Shown piece after piece: positions 37,574-46,362 of a DNA stretch of 49,949 nt. Position numbers and translations under genes: made by a program. Source of the stretch: Acidobacteriota bacterium. GTDB taxonomy: Bacteria > Acidobacteriota > Terriglobia > Bryobacterales > Bryobacteraceae. The notes beneath the pieces are model-generated. The model did no database searches. It was not told the DNA's origin and was given only the letters and a program-made list of their open reading frames with translations. The stretch covers positions 1-49,949 of the forward strand of contig JACQZS010000101.1 of NCBI GenBank assembly GCA_016213725.1, in the 5' to 3' direction. Numbering within the stretch: position 1 is the first letter of the stretch; each line of letters starts with the position of its first letter.

Positions 37574-38451
37574 ATCCTCGCCTGAATCTCCGCGAGCGAC
37601 TGATTGATCCCAACTCTCCGGACCGCCGCCCGCGGCGCGCAGCCTATGCCTTGCCGACTCTGTTCACCGCCGGCAACCTCTTCATGGGTTTTGTGGCCAT
37701 CATCAAGGCGGTGGAAGGCGCACTTTGGGCGGGACAGGGTCACCTCGGGCCCAACCCGCACTGGGAACTCGCCGCGCAGGTGATCGGAGTTTCCGTCTTT
37801 TTCGACGGGCTGGATGGCCGGATCGCGCGACTGACGAACACGACTTCGGACTTCGGGCGCGAATTGGACTCGCTGGCCGACGTCATCAGCTTCGGCATCG
37901 CGCCGGCCGTGCTGGCCTTCGTGTACGGCTATCAGTTCCTTGATCCCTCAACGCCGCCGCAACTGCGCAAGTACATGTTGCAGGCCGGCTATTTCATCCT
38001 GTTCATGTTCGTCTGCTGCGGTTCCATGCGGCTGGCCCGTTTCAATATCACGACGAATCCGGTACCGCGCAACCCGGGCCGGGCAGACCGCAAGTATTTC
38101 GTGGGACTCCCGATTCCCGCCGCGGCCGGAATCGTGGCAGCCATCATTTATGCCGCCGATTCCATCCCTCTGACGGACTGGCGTTGGATTTCAGCATGGA
38201 GCGTGCTGCTGGCGACCCTGTCTTTCCTTATGGTGAGCACCTGGCGTTACCGGTCGTTCAAGGACTTCAGCCTGGTTTCGCCCCGTAGCCCCCGCAGCGT
38301 CCTCGTACTGGCGATGTTCATCTACCTCATCTGGAACTTCTCCAAGCCTGTGCTGCTGGTGGTGGCGCTGTTCTATGTCGGCAGCGGGATTGCCGTTCGA
38401 ATTGGCGGCGTCCTGCGCCGGATTTTTATTTCCAGTCCGACCCCCGCATAG
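37570..38451 (+). CDS. pssA: CDP-diacylglycerol-serine O-phosphatidyltransferase
   Basis: A 293-residue membrane enzyme that makes phosphatidylserine from CDP-diacylglycerol and serine. The CDP-alcohol phosphatidyltransferase motif is complete: Asp79, Asp82-Gly83, Ala86-Arg87, Gly96, Asp100 and Asp104 in the stretch from FFDGLDGRIARL to SLADVISFG. About eight hydrophobic helices surround it. The start at 37570 lies in the ATGA overlap with psd. A frame beginning at 37498 runs inside psd and is rejected. A ~25-residue polar N-terminus precedes the first helix (PTLFTAGNLFMGF), as in other PssA proteins. Confidence 0.95.
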   Translation: MNPRLNLRERLIDPNSPDRRPRRAAYALPTLFTAGNLFMGFVAIIKAVEGALWAGQGHLGPNPHWELAAQVIGVSVFFDGLDGRIARLTNTTSDFGRELDSLADVISFGIAPAVLAFVYGYQFLDPSTPPQLRKYMLQAGYFILFMFVCCGSMRLARFNITTNPVPRNPGRADRKYFVGLPIPAAAGIVAAIIYAADSIPLTDWRWISAWSVLLATLSFLMVSTWRYRSFKDFSLVSPRSPRSVLVLAMFIYLIWNFSKPVLLVVALFYVGSGIAVRIGGVLRRIFISSPTPA

Positions 38452-38459
38452 GATCTGTT

Positions 38460-39473
38460 ATGGTCAAACCTCAATGGCTCCTCTTGGGTGCCGAAACCCT
38501 GCTGGGCAAAGAGATCCGCGATCTGGTGGATCAGCGTAAACTCCCTATCGCATTGCGCACCGCCTCGGCGGAAGCTTCCGAAGCGGTTCTGACCTCCAAC
38601 GATGACGAAGTGGAAGTCCTGGAGCCGCTGTCGGCGGAGCTGGTGGACGACGCACGAGTCCTGCTGCTGGGCGCGTCTCTGGAGACGAACCGCAAAGCGC
38701 TGGCCCTGGCGCATGGCCTGGCCGTCCGGCCTGCCGTGATTGACCTGACGGGCGATTTTGAAGACCTGCCCGCGTCCGTTGTCCGTTCGCCGTTGCTGGA
38801 GTCTCCGCGGGCGGCCTATCCGGCCGATGCCCTGCACGCTCCCGCTCATCCGGCCGCGGCCGCGCTGGCCCGGTTGCTCTCCGCGTTGCACGCTGCGCAT
38901 CCAGTGAAGGCGGCTGTGGCGAATCTGTTTGAGCCTGCCAGCCAGCGCGGGCATGCGGGCGTTGACGAATTGCACAAGCAGAGCGTCAACCTCTTCAACT
39001 TCCAGCCTCTGCCGAAGACCATCTTCGACGCGCAGGTGACGTTCAACATGATGCCGCGGTTCGGAGCGCAGGCCACGGCGAATCTCGAAAAGAACGAACT
39101 GCGCATCGAGCGCCACCTAGCTTCGCTTCTGGGGCCGGGCGGCGTGCCGCTGCCTTCTCTGCGCCTGATCCATGCCCCGGTCTTTCACGCTTACTGCGTG
39201 AATCTCTGGGTGGAGTTCGCCCGCCGGCCCGCGGTGAAAGCAGTGCGCGAAGTGTTGAGCGAAGCCGGCTTCGACGTGCGTGACGCCGCGGGCGAGCCCG
39301 CCTCGAATGTTGGGATTGCAGGACAATCCGGGATTGCCGTCAGCGACATCGCGGAAGACCGCTCCTCGGCATCCGGGCTTTGGCTGTGGGCGGCGTTCGA
39401 CAATATCCGCGCCCTGGCCGATGAGGCTCTCCTGGTGGCCGGCCTGCTCTCGCGGGCGGAGAATGCCAAATGA
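38460..39473 (+). CDS. Asd/Usg-like dehydrogenase homologue without the catalytic Cys
   Basis: 337 residues of the aspartate-semialdehyde dehydrogenase fold, with an N-terminal Rossmann-like half and a C-terminal dimerisation half (AAVANLFEPASQRGHAGVDELHKQS, FDAQVTFNMMPRFG, RLIHAPVFHAYCVNLWVEF). The dimerisation half matches the Usg/Asd family. However, the Rossmann glycine motif is degenerate (LLLGAETLLGKEI) and no SNPNCxT-type cysteine loop is present (the region is short: AAYPADALHAPAHPAA). It therefore should not act as an Asd or ArgC enzyme. The role is unknown. It is 8 bp after pssA and overlaps lptE as ATGA, so it belongs to an envelope operon. Confidence 0.82.
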   Translation: MVKPQWLLLGAETLLGKEIRDLVDQRKLPIALRTASAEASEAVLTSNDDEVEVLEPLSAELVDDARVLLLGASLETNRKALALAHGLAVRPAVIDLTGDFEDLPASVVRSPLLESPRAAYPADALHAPAHPAAAALARLLSALHAAHPVKAAVANLFEPASQRGHAGVDELHKQSVNLFNFQPLPKTIFDAQVTFNMMPRFGAQATANLEKNELRIERHLASLLGPGGVPLPSLRLIHAPVFHAYCVNLWVEFARRPAVKAVREVLSEAGFDVRDAAGEPASNVGIAGQSGIAVSDIAEDRSSASGLWLWAAFDNIRALADEALLVAGLLSRAENAK

Positions 39474-39988
39474 AGATCGTTCTTGCGCTCGTGCTGCTGG
39501 GGGCGGGGATGACTTGCGGATGCGGCTACAAGGTGGGTGGCCAACCGGACCTGTTGCCGGCCACGCTCAAGATCATCGCGATACCCGCATTCGCCAACAA
39601 CACGCCGCGCTATCGTTTGACGGAATCTCTACCGAACGCGATCGGGCGCGAGTTCCTTTCACGTACCCGTTACCGGGTAGTCACCGATATGAACGAGGCT
39701 GATGCGATCCTGCGCGGGACCATTCGAAACTACATGTCCTACCCGACCATCTTCGACCAGGCCACCGGGCGCGCGGCGGGTATCCAGCTCTCCATCTTTC
39801 TCGATTTGAAGCTGGTGGAGCGGACTACGGGCAAAGTTCTCTATGAGCGCCAGAACATGGAGATCCGCGGGCGGTACGAGGTGGCCGTGGACCAGACGCA
39901 GTACTTCGACGAAAGCACGGAAGCGCTGCGCCGCGTCAGCGCCGAAGTGGGCAGGCAAGTGGTGAGTTCCGTGCTCGAGGCGTTTTAG
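39470..39988 (+). CDS. lptE: LPS-assembly lipoprotein LptE
   Basis: 172 residues. The N-terminal hydrophobic stretch ends in MTCGCGYKVGG, a lipoprotein signal with Cys16 or Cys18 as the lipidated residue and the GCGYK(V) start common to LptE. It is followed by LKIIAIPAFANNTPRYRLTESLPNAI, REFLSRTRYRVV and ADAILRGTIRNY, the blocks of the LptE/RlpB family that plugs the LptD barrel in the outer membrane. LptD itself is not in the window. It overlaps the Asd-like gene upstream, and the holA start is 3 bp after its stop. Confidence 0.9.
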   Translation: MKIVLALVLLGAGMTCGCGYKVGGQPDLLPATLKIIAIPAFANNTPRYRLTESLPNAIGREFLSRTRYRVVTDMNEADAILRGTIRNYMSYPTIFDQATGRAAGIQLSIFLDLKLVERTTGKVLYERQNMEIRGRYEVAVDQTQYFDESTEALRRVSAEVGRQVVSSVLEAF

Positions 39989-39991
39989 CGC

Positions 39992-41068
39992 ATGACGCCC
40001 GACCAGTTTCTCCGCAATCTGGAACGTCAGGGACCCGATCCGGTCTACCTTTTCGTGGGCCCGGAGACTTACCGGCGGACGGCGTGCCGCCGCCAGCTCA
40101 CCGCCAGGGTGCTGGGCCCGGGAGAGATGGACGAAGGGCTGACGCGCCACAGCCTGGATGAGGCTGCATTGTCGGAAGTCGTGGACGACGCGCGCGCCAT
40201 GTCTCTCTTCGCCAGCAACCGCCTGATCTGGGTGTCCATGGCGGAAGCCGCGTTGCCGCGCGGGCGTGCCGCCGCGGCCGAGGACGACGACGATTCCGGC
40301 TCCTCCAAGCCCGCATCGATTGAAGCGTTGGCCTCCTACTGCAAGGATCCAACGCCTGGCACCGTGCTGGTCTTTGATGCGCATAAGTGGGATTTCGAGG
40401 GCGAGGACAAAGCCAAGCTGGAGCGGCTGCTCAAGTTCTACTCTCCTATTACCTCGACAGTGGAATTCCGCTCATTCACACCGCCGGAGGCCCGGCAGTT
40501 GGCGCAAACGCTGGCGGCCGAGAGCAGGCTTTCCCTGGGGCAGGCGGAACTCGATCTTCTGGTTGAAGCCACGGCGTGCGAAGCGGTACGGATCGCTTCC
40601 GAGATCGAAAAGCTGGCGCTGTATTCCACGGCCACGGGCGCGAAGATCACCGAGGCCGACCTTGCGGCGCTGGTGCCGGATGCGCAGGAGACGACCATCT
40701 TCAACCTGGTGAACGCGTTGGCAAGGCGCGACCGCACGCAATCGATGGAATTGCTGGATACTCTCATCCGCGCGGGCGAGTATCTGCCGCTGGCTTTGAC
40801 GTTTCTGGGTGGGGTCTTTCGTATGGCCCTGGCGGCGCGGGAGCAGAGCCTGCGCTCCTCACAGGACGTGCAGAACTACTTCCAGCGTCAGGGAGTGCCC
40901 ATGTGGCGTTCGCGGGCCGAGCAAATCTACGCCGCGAGCGCGCGCTTCTCGAAAGAGAAGCTGGAGAAGGCCATTCAGTTTACGTTCGAGGCCGACCGGG
41001 ACCTGAAATCCTCGCGGCCCGACGACCGGCTGGTGATGGAGACGTTCATCCTGCGTCTCACTGGGTGA
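39992..41068 (+). CDS. holA: DNA polymerase III delta subunit
   Basis: 358 residues. Part of the clamp loader, which opens the beta ring during DNA replication. It starts TPDQFLRNLERQGPDPVYLFVGPETYRR, the typical HolA beginning. A defective AAA+ core follows (RAMSLFASNRLIWVS, PGTVLVFDAHKWDF, SRLSLGQAELDLLVEATACEAVRIASEIEKLALY). The C-terminal collar has TTIFNLVNALARRDRTQSMELLDTLI and EADRDLKSSRPDDRLVMETFIL. A 16-residue acidic/Ser insert (around 97-112, EDDDDSGSS) lies in the first domain. The lptE-holA order is widely conserved. The stop overlaps the next GTG start. Confidence 0.95.
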   Translation: MTPDQFLRNLERQGPDPVYLFVGPETYRRTACRRQLTARVLGPGEMDEGLTRHSLDEAALSEVVDDARAMSLFASNRLIWVSMAEAALPRGRAAAAEDDDDSGSSKPASIEALASYCKDPTPGTVLVFDAHKWDFEGEDKAKLERLLKFYSPITSTVEFRSFTPPEARQLAQTLAAESRLSLGQAELDLLVEATACEAVRIASEIEKLALYSTATGAKITEADLAALVPDAQETTIFNLVNALARRDRTQSMELLDTLIRAGEYLPLALTFLGGVFRMALAAREQSLRSSQDVQNYFQRQGVPMWRSRAEQIYAASARFSKEKLEKAIQFTFEADRDLKSSRPDDRLVMETFILRLTG

Positions 41069-41754
41069 GTGCCACCGTGGACGATCGCATCACTCACTTG
41101 ACGGTGCGGGAGGCCTATGACCGCTGGTCGGCCTTCTACGACGCCTACGAGAATCCGATGGTTTTTCTGGCAGGTTGTGTGCTTGCCCGCCGCGAGGAGG
41201 AGATCCGCGGGCGGGACGTGTTCGAATTCGGCTGCGGCACAGGCCGGAATCTTGCAGCCATGCGGGAGTGGGGCGCACGAAGCGCCGCGGGCTGCGACTT
41301 GTCGGAAGGGATGCTGGCCGTGGCGCGCGCGCGCGGTGGAGAACTCAGGTTGAGCCAATGCGACATGTGTGCGAGAGTGCCTGTTGGGGATAGCTCAGCC
41401 GGCTTTATTCTCTTCTCTCTCACCCTGGAGCATGTGCCGGATCTTGAAGCGCCTCTCCGGGAGGCCGCGCGGATGCTTCAGCCGGGGGGGCGGGTGGCCA
41501 TCATCGAGATCCATCCCTTCCTCTCGCATGACGGATTGGCCGCCCATTTCCATGAAGGCGGCGAAGAAGTACGCATGCCCACGTTTCCCCACACGTTCAG
41601 CGGCTACATCGACGCGTTCCGCCGGTCCGGCCTGCGTCTGGCCGAGTGCAGGGAGTGGCGGCCGAGCGATCTGGGGACGCCGCTCCCGCTACAGGGAATG
41701 CGCAGGGGACCGGATTTCCCCATGGCGGTGGAGTTCACGCTCGAGAGAGCCTGA
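41065..41754 (+). CDS. Class I SAM-dependent methyltransferase
   Basis: 229 residues from the GTG at 41065, which overlaps the holA stop (GTGA). An in-frame GTG at 41077 is the alternative. SAM-binding motif I is VFEFGCGTGRNLAAM; AAGCDLSEGMLAVARARG and VPVGDSSAGFILFSLTLEHVPD follow; the motif II/III strand is GGRVAIIEIHPFLSH. A fold of this kind methylates small molecules, quinones or lipids. The substrate is not readable. The C-terminal block (PHTFSGYIDAFRRSGLRLAE) is like methyltransferase_11/25 members. It is the last gene of the psd operon. Confidence 0.9.
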   Translation: MSATVDDRITHLTVREAYDRWSAFYDAYENPMVFLAGCVLARREEEIRGRDVFEFGCGTGRNLAAMREWGARSAAGCDLSEGMLAVARARGGELRLSQCDMCARVPVGDSSAGFILFSLTLEHVPDLEAPLREAARMLQPGGRVAIIEIHPFLSHDGLAAHFHEGGEEVRMPTFPHTFSGYIDAFRRSGLRLAECREWRPSDLGTPLPLQGMRRGPDFPMAVEFTLERA

Positions 41755-41821
41755 CGGCGGGGAGATTCAGGGCCGTTTGCTAGACTGAGGTTGCGCAGTC
41801 ATCGCATCGGAATTTCGTATC

Positions 41822-43147
41822 ATGCCCACCACTGAGACCCCGCTTCCCCCTCTTGCTGAAGTACTGATGGAGAAGATCCGCGCGAAGAACGCGCGCGTCG
41901 GGGTTGTGGGTCTCGGCTACGTCGGCCTGCCGCTCGCCGTGGAGTTCGCCAAGGCTGGCTTCACGGTAACGGGAATTGACGTCAGCGTGGAAAAAGTGGC
42001 GCAAATCAACGCCGGGGTGAGCTACATCCAGGACGTGCCGACCGACGAGGTGGCTGAACTTGTGGCGGCCGGCAGGCTGAAGGCCACCACTGAATTCGCC
42101 GCCATCCTGGACCTCGACACGGTCAATATCGCGGTGCCTACCCCGCTGCGCAAGACCAAGGATCCGGATATGTCGTTCGTGGTTCATGCGGCGCAGTCCA
42201 TCGCCCGCAATCTCCACCCGGGCCTGCTGGTGATCCTGGAATCCACTACTTATCCGGGCACCACCGACGAACTGCTGCTGCCCATGTTCGCCGCCTCCGG
42301 ATTGAAGGTGGGCGAGGAGTTCTTCCTCTGCTTCTCGCCGGAGCGCGTGGATCCCGGCAACCCGAAGTTCCAGACCCGCAACATCCCCAAGGTGGTGGGC
42401 GGCATCACGCCAGCCTGCACGGCCGTTGGCGCGGCCTTTTACGGCATGGCGCTGGAGAGCGTGGTGCCGGTGAGCAGCACAGTGGTGGCGGAGATGGTGA
42501 AGCTGCTCGAAAACACCTTCCGCATGATCAATATCGGCCTGGTGAACGAGCTGGCCGTGATGTGCCACCGCATGAACATCAACGTCTGGGAGGTGATCGA
42601 CGCGGCGGCCACCAAACCCTTCGGCTTTATGCCGTTCTATCCCGGCCCGGGGCTGGGCGGGCACTGCATTCCGATCGATCCGTTTTATCTCTCCTGGAAA
42701 TCCAAGCAGGCCGGCATCGAGGCGCGTTTCATCGAGCTGGCGGGCCACATCAACGGCGACATGCCGCACTATGTGGTGCAGCGTACGCAGGACGCGCTGA
42801 ACAACCATGCCAAGGCCCTGAAAGGCTCTCGCATCCACATCATGGGCGTGGCCTACAAGCGGGATATCGACGACGTTCGGGAATCGCCGGCGTTGGACGT
42901 GATCCACCTGCTGCGCCAGCGCGGCGCGGAGGTCAGTTATACCGACCCGTTCGTTTCCACCATTCGTCTCGATCAAGGCGAACTCCACTCCGTTCCGGCG
43001 GAATCCGCGGCCGCAGCTGATTGCGTACTAGTGATCACCGACCATAAGGACTTCAACTACGACAACCTGGTGCGGGACAGCCAGCTGATCCTGGACACCA
43101 GAAACGCATTGCGCGACCGCCAGGCCCCCAATCTCATCCGGCTTTAG
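41822..43147 (+). CDS. UDP-sugar 6-dehydrogenase (WbpA/TviB type)
   Basis: 441 residues of the UDP-glucose/GDP-mannose dehydrogenase family, which oxidises C6 of a UDP-hexose (here most like UDP-GlcNAc) to the uronate with NAD+. The N-terminal NAD site is VGVVGLGYVGLPLAVEFAKAGF. NIAVPTPLRKTKDPDMSF follows, then the Glu in FSPERVDPGN, and the catalytic Cys282 in GPGLGGHCIPIDPFYL. The KSSxxGxNNFNDxRES-like C-terminal block is replaced by IHIMGVAYKRDIDDVRESPAL. The product feeds polysaccharide synthesis. It lies 4 bp before the polysaccharide deacetylase. A TAGACT box at 41781-41786 may be its promoter. Confidence 0.93.
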   Translation: MPTTETPLPPLAEVLMEKIRAKNARVGVVGLGYVGLPLAVEFAKAGFTVTGIDVSVEKVAQINAGVSYIQDVPTDEVAELVAAGRLKATTEFAAILDLDTVNIAVPTPLRKTKDPDMSFVVHAAQSIARNLHPGLLVILESTTYPGTTDELLLPMFAASGLKVGEEFFLCFSPERVDPGNPKFQTRNIPKVVGGITPACTAVGAAFYGMALESVVPVSSTVVAEMVKLLENTFRMINIGLVNELAVMCHRMNINVWEVIDAAATKPFGFMPFYPGPGLGGHCIPIDPFYLSWKSKQAGIEARFIELAGHINGDMPHYVVQRTQDALNNHAKALKGSRIHIMGVAYKRDIDDVRESPALDVIHLLRQRGAEVSYTDPFVSTIRLDQGELHSVPAESAAAADCVLVITDHKDFNYDNLVRDSQLILDTRNALRDRQAPNLIRL

Positions 43148-43151
43148 AGGC

Positions 43152-44033
43152 ATGAAGAACATCCTCAGCATCGACGTTGAAGACTACTTCCACCCGTCCG
43201 AGGTGCAGCGGTCAGTCGACCCTTCCAGGTGGAACACCCTGCCATCGCGCGTGTGCGAAGCCACCGGCGAAGTGTTGGACTTGCTGGCGGAGACCGGAAC
43301 CCACGGGACGTTTTTCATCCTGGGCTGGGTGGCGGAGCGATACCCGGCGCTGGTTCGGCGCATTTCGGCGGCCGGACATGAAGTGGCCTGCCACAGCTAC
43401 GCGCATGCGCTGGTGTATGAACTGACGCCCGATCAGTTCCGGGAAGACACACAGCGCGGCGCCGCTGCGATCGCCGACGCCTGCGGGGTCCGCCCCTTGG
43501 CTTACCGGGCTCCCAGCTACTCGATTACCGGACGCTCCCTGTGGGCGCTGGAGGTGCTGGTGGAATGCGGCTTTCGCATGGATTCCAGCATCTATCCCGT
43601 CCGGCACGACCGATATGGCATACCCGGCCACGAACGGCTGCCGCACTGGATCGAAACCCCGGCCGGCAGGATTCTGGAAGTGCCTCCGGCCACCGCCAGG
43701 CTCTCCGCCGAGCGGGTAGTGCCGGTGGGCGGCGGCGGGTACCTGCGGCTCCTGCCCTACCGCTACACCGCGGCCGGGATCCGGCGTGCCAACGAAGTAG
43801 ACGGCGCGGCGGCCTGCATCTATTTCCATCCATGGGAGATCGATGAGGGCCAGCCCCGGCTAGCCAAGTCCGCAGTGGCGAGGTTGAGAACCTACCTGGG
43901 ACTGCGCGGAATGAAACGAAAGCTGGGGCGGATGACGCGGGAGTTTGAGTTCTCCACGATGTCGGATGTCTGTGCGGCGGCTAGAGAGCTGCCCGTGGTG
44001 CGGTTCGGGAATCCGGCCAATCCGTTACACTAA
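43152..44033 (+). CDS. Polysaccharide deacetylase, XrtA/PEP-CTERM-associated type
   Basis: 293 residues. A NodB-like deacetylase with metal-binding Asp in LSIDVEDYFH (residues 5-14) and His81/His85 in ACHSYAH. RPLAYRAPSYSITG carries the Arg/Pro motif, and GFRMDSSIYPVRHDRYG and AACIYFHPWEID follow. The IDVEDYFH start, the absence of a signal peptide and the C-terminal domain (FHPWEIDEGQP, FSTMSDV) are marks of the subfamily found in exosortase/exopolysaccharide loci. It probably removes acetyl groups from a lipid-linked or nascent polysaccharide. It pairs with the UDP-sugar dehydrogenase 4 bp upstream, and its system includes PEP-CTERM targets like that at 5604. The rest of the usual cluster is not here. 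Confidence 0.9.
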   Translation: MKNILSIDVEDYFHPSEVQRSVDPSRWNTLPSRVCEATGEVLDLLAETGTHGTFFILGWVAERYPALVRRISAAGHEVACHSYAHALVYELTPDQFREDTQRGAAAIADACGVRPLAYRAPSYSITGRSLWALEVLVECGFRMDSSIYPVRHDRYGIPGHERLPHWIETPAGRILEVPPATARLSAERVVPVGGGGYLRLLPYRYTAAGIRRANEVDGAAACIYFHPWEIDEGQPRLAKSAVARLRTYLGLRGMKRKLGRMTREFEFSTMSDVCAAARELPVVRFGNPANPLH

Positions 44034-44036
44034 AAT
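44026..44036 (+). promoter_or_regulatory. Candidate -10 boxes (TACACT / TAAAAT) close to the next start
   Basis: TACACT at 44026-44031 overlaps TAAAAT at 44031-44036, the latter ending 9 nt before the ATG at 44046. The boxes lie at the very end of the deacetylase gene. Little room is left for a leader. Confidence 0.35.
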
Positions 44037-44045
44037 CAGAGCAGA

Positions 44046-45551
44046 ATGTCGTCTTGGCCCACACTTTGGCTGGCCGCGGTAGCCTCGTGTGCATCCCTCG
44101 TCCAGCCGGCTGTGGCGCAGCAGCGAGCTGGGGAGTTGGATGCCTCGCCGGCACTGTTTTCGGTGATGGCGGCACTGAACGCCGCCGGCTACGACGACGG
44201 TTTGGCTTCGCCGAACGCTCATCCGCTGCGGGCGGAAATGAGGAGATGGGTTGCGGACCGCAAGCCCGCTTCGCTCCCTGTCATCCGCGAGTTCTTCCTG
44301 TCTCACCGCGCCCCCAACTCAGGGGCGGAGTTGAGCCAGTATGTCACCTTCGCGCTGAGCGTGGATGGGCCTCCCGGGTTTAAGCCGAAGTTCAAGGCAA
44401 GCCAGGCGCCGCCGGAAGCCGCCGCGTTGGAGGGTTTTGGAGAACTGATGGCCCGCTTCCACCGCGAGGCGGAGATCGATGAGGCCTTCCGGCGCGCGCA
44501 GCCGGCATTCGAGCAGGTCATCGAACGATACCATCGCCCGGTGGTTGAAGCAGTCCTCGAAGCGAATGCCTACCTACGCAACCCCACCTCCGGTTTGAGG
44601 GGCCGCCGGTTTCAGATCTTCTTCGATCTGCTGGCGGCGCCTAACTACGTCCTGCCGCGCTCGCTGGGGGACGAATACTTCGTGGTGGTAACCCCGTCTC
44701 CGGAGCCGCGCATCCGCGACATCCGCCATGCCTACCTCGACTATCTCATCGACCCGCTGGCCATCCGCAACTCGCCGGCGCTGGAGAAGAAGAAGTCGCT
44801 GGGCGAGCTGGCCCAGGCCTCGTCGCTGTTGGGGGAAGACTACCGCAATGACTTCGTCCGGCTGGCCGGCATGTCCACCGTTTATGCGGTGGAGGCCCGG
44901 CTGGACCGCAGCGAAGGGGCGAAATTCGTGGAACAGATGATGCGCGAAGGGTTCATCCTGACCGCGTATTTCTACGAATCCTTGCCCGGATACGAGAAGC
45001 AGGAGCAGTCTTTCCGCCTGTACTACCCCTCGATGATTGAGGGGATGGATATCGCCAAGGAAGACAAGCGCATCGCCCAGGTGCAGTTTGTCAGCGAACG
45101 TGCGGTGCGGAAGGTGCAGGCAGCTCCACCGCCCAAGCCGGTTGAGCCCGTTGGGGTGGAACTGACGGTGGCGAAAGCGGAAGAATTGTACGCCAGGCGC
45201 GACCTGGCGGGCGCGGCGGCAGGATATCGTGCTGCCCTGCAGCAGGACGCGCCCAAGTCCGTCCACGCGAAAGCGCTGTTCGGGCTGGCACGCATCGCGG
45301 CTCTGGAGAAGAAACCGGAGCTAAGCCAGCAACTGTTTGAGCGGACTTTGGAGATGGATCCGGAGCCGTTTGAGCGGGGGTGGGCGAATGTATACCTGGC
45401 GCGGCTGTCGAAGGCGGCGCAGGAAATGGAGTCGGCGGCGAAGTACTACCGCGCGGCCCTGGCAGTAGCCGGCGCCAGCGATGGAGCGCTGAATGCCGCC
45501 AAATCCGAGCTGGCCGGCTTGCCGGCGGCTCCCCCCAAGCAGGATCCCTGA
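44046..45551 (+). CDS. Exported protein with C-terminal TPR repeats, unknown function
   Basis: 501 residues. A signal peptide (MSSWPTLWLAAVASCASLVQPAVAQ) is followed by a ~320-residue domain I do not recognise (SPALFSVMAALNAAGYDDGL, AELSQYVTFALSVDGP, RGRRFQIFFDLLAAPNYVLPRSLGDEYFVVV, HAYLDYLIDPLAIRNSP). A Pro/Lys linker near 360 and a TPR region (VAKAEELYARRDLAGAAAGYRAALQQD, ALFGLARIAALEKKPELSQQLFERTLEMDPEPFER, ESAAKYYRAALAVAG) follow. The FDLLAAPN-HAYLDYLID pattern slightly recalls zincin proteins, but no HExxH is present. It is 13 bp after the deacetylase and could be co-transcribed with it. Confidence 0.8.
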   Translation: MSSWPTLWLAAVASCASLVQPAVAQQRAGELDASPALFSVMAALNAAGYDDGLASPNAHPLRAEMRRWVADRKPASLPVIREFFLSHRAPNSGAELSQYVTFALSVDGPPGFKPKFKASQAPPEAAALEGFGELMARFHREAEIDEAFRRAQPAFEQVIERYHRPVVEAVLEANAYLRNPTSGLRGRRFQIFFDLLAAPNYVLPRSLGDEYFVVVTPSPEPRIRDIRHAYLDYLIDPLAIRNSPALEKKKSLGELAQASSLLGEDYRNDFVRLAGMSTVYAVEARLDRSEGAKFVEQMMREGFILTAYFYESLPGYEKQEQSFRLYYPSMIEGMDIAKEDKRIAQVQFVSERAVRKVQAAPPPKPVEPVGVELTVAKAEELYARRDLAGAAAGYRAALQQDAPKSVHAKALFGLARIAALEKKPELSQQLFERTLEMDPEPFERGWANVYLARLSKAAQEMESAAKYYRAALAVAGASDGALNAAKSELAGLPAAPPKQDP

Positions 45552-45553
45552 AG

Positions 45554-45559
45554 TACACT
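45554..45559 (+). promoter_or_regulatory. Candidate -10 box (TACACT)
   Basis: TACACT immediately after the previous stop codon, 18 nt before the ATG at 45578. TGAGGT between them is the probable ribosome site. Confidence 0.35.
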
Positions 45560-45577
45560 CACACTGAGGTTTGAACC

Positions 45578-46354
45578 ATGATGAGCTCGTTTTTGAAGAA
45601 GACACTAGTGGCCGCCGCACTCGGCGCCAGCCTCCTGACGGCGCAAACCGCCAACACGAAGCAACCGAAGCCAAAGGGCCCCAAGGAACTGGAAGCCATT
45701 CAGGCGCTGTTCCAGGCGCAAGATCCCGATGCTCGCATCGCGGCCGCCAATAGCTTGGTGACCAAGTTTGCCGACACCGAGTTCAAGGCCACCGCCTTCT
45801 ACGTGGCGGCGTTCTCGGCCCAGCAGAAGGGCGACACCGAAAACGTGATCATCTACGGTGAAAAGGCGCTGGAAGCGGATCCGAAGTTCTACGCGGCGGA
45901 GATCATGATCGCGCAAGCCCTGGCGCTGCGTACGAAGGAGTTCGACCTCGACAAGGAAGAGAAGCTCGGCCGGGCCGAGAAGCTGGCGAAGGACGCGATT
46001 GGTATGATCGGCACGGCGCCCAAGCCTCGTCCCGACATTCCGGACGATCAGTGGGAAGCGGCCAAGAAAGACTTCGCCGCGCAAGCGCAGGAAGCCATCG
46101 GTCTGTGCGCCATCGTGCGGAAGAAGTACGACGTTTGCGTCGAGGCGTTGACGGTTGCCGTAGCCGGCTCCATGCAACCAGATCCTGCCACCATGGTTCG
46201 TCTGGCCAGCTGCCAGATCAAGACCAACAAGTTCGACGATGCCCTGGCCATGCTCGACAAGGCCCTGGCTGATCAGAACGCCGCCCCCCAGGTTAAGGCC
46301 GCCGCCACCCAGTTGAAACTGGATGCCAACAAAGGCAAGGCAGCCCAGAAGTAG
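45578..46354 (+). CDS. Small secreted TPR-like protein
   Basis: 258 residues with a signal peptide (MMSSFLKKTLVAAALGASLL). The mature part is Ala/Lys-rich and all helical, with TPR-like pairs (ATAFYVAAFSAQQKGDTENVIIYGEKALEADPKFYAAE, QAQEAIGLCAIVRKKYDVCVEALTVAV, MVRLASCQIKTNKFDDALAMLDKAL). It probably folds as a periplasmic repeat protein. Two cysteines near 190 (LCAIV, DVCVE) are close enough to bond. The function is unknown. It starts 26 bp after the larger TPR protein. The rnc gene begins 8 bp after its stop. Confidence 0.83.
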   Translation: MMSSFLKKTLVAAALGASLLTAQTANTKQPKPKGPKELEAIQALFQAQDPDARIAAANSLVTKFADTEFKATAFYVAAFSAQQKGDTENVIIYGEKALEADPKFYAAEIMIAQALALRTKEFDLDKEEKLGRAEKLAKDAIGMIGTAPKPRPDIPDDQWEAAKKDFAAQAQEAIGLCAIVRKKYDVCVEALTVAVAGSMQPDPATMVRLASCQIKTNKFDDALAMLDKALADQNAAPQVKAAATQLKLDANKGKAAQK

Positions 46355-46362
46355 AACGTCCC

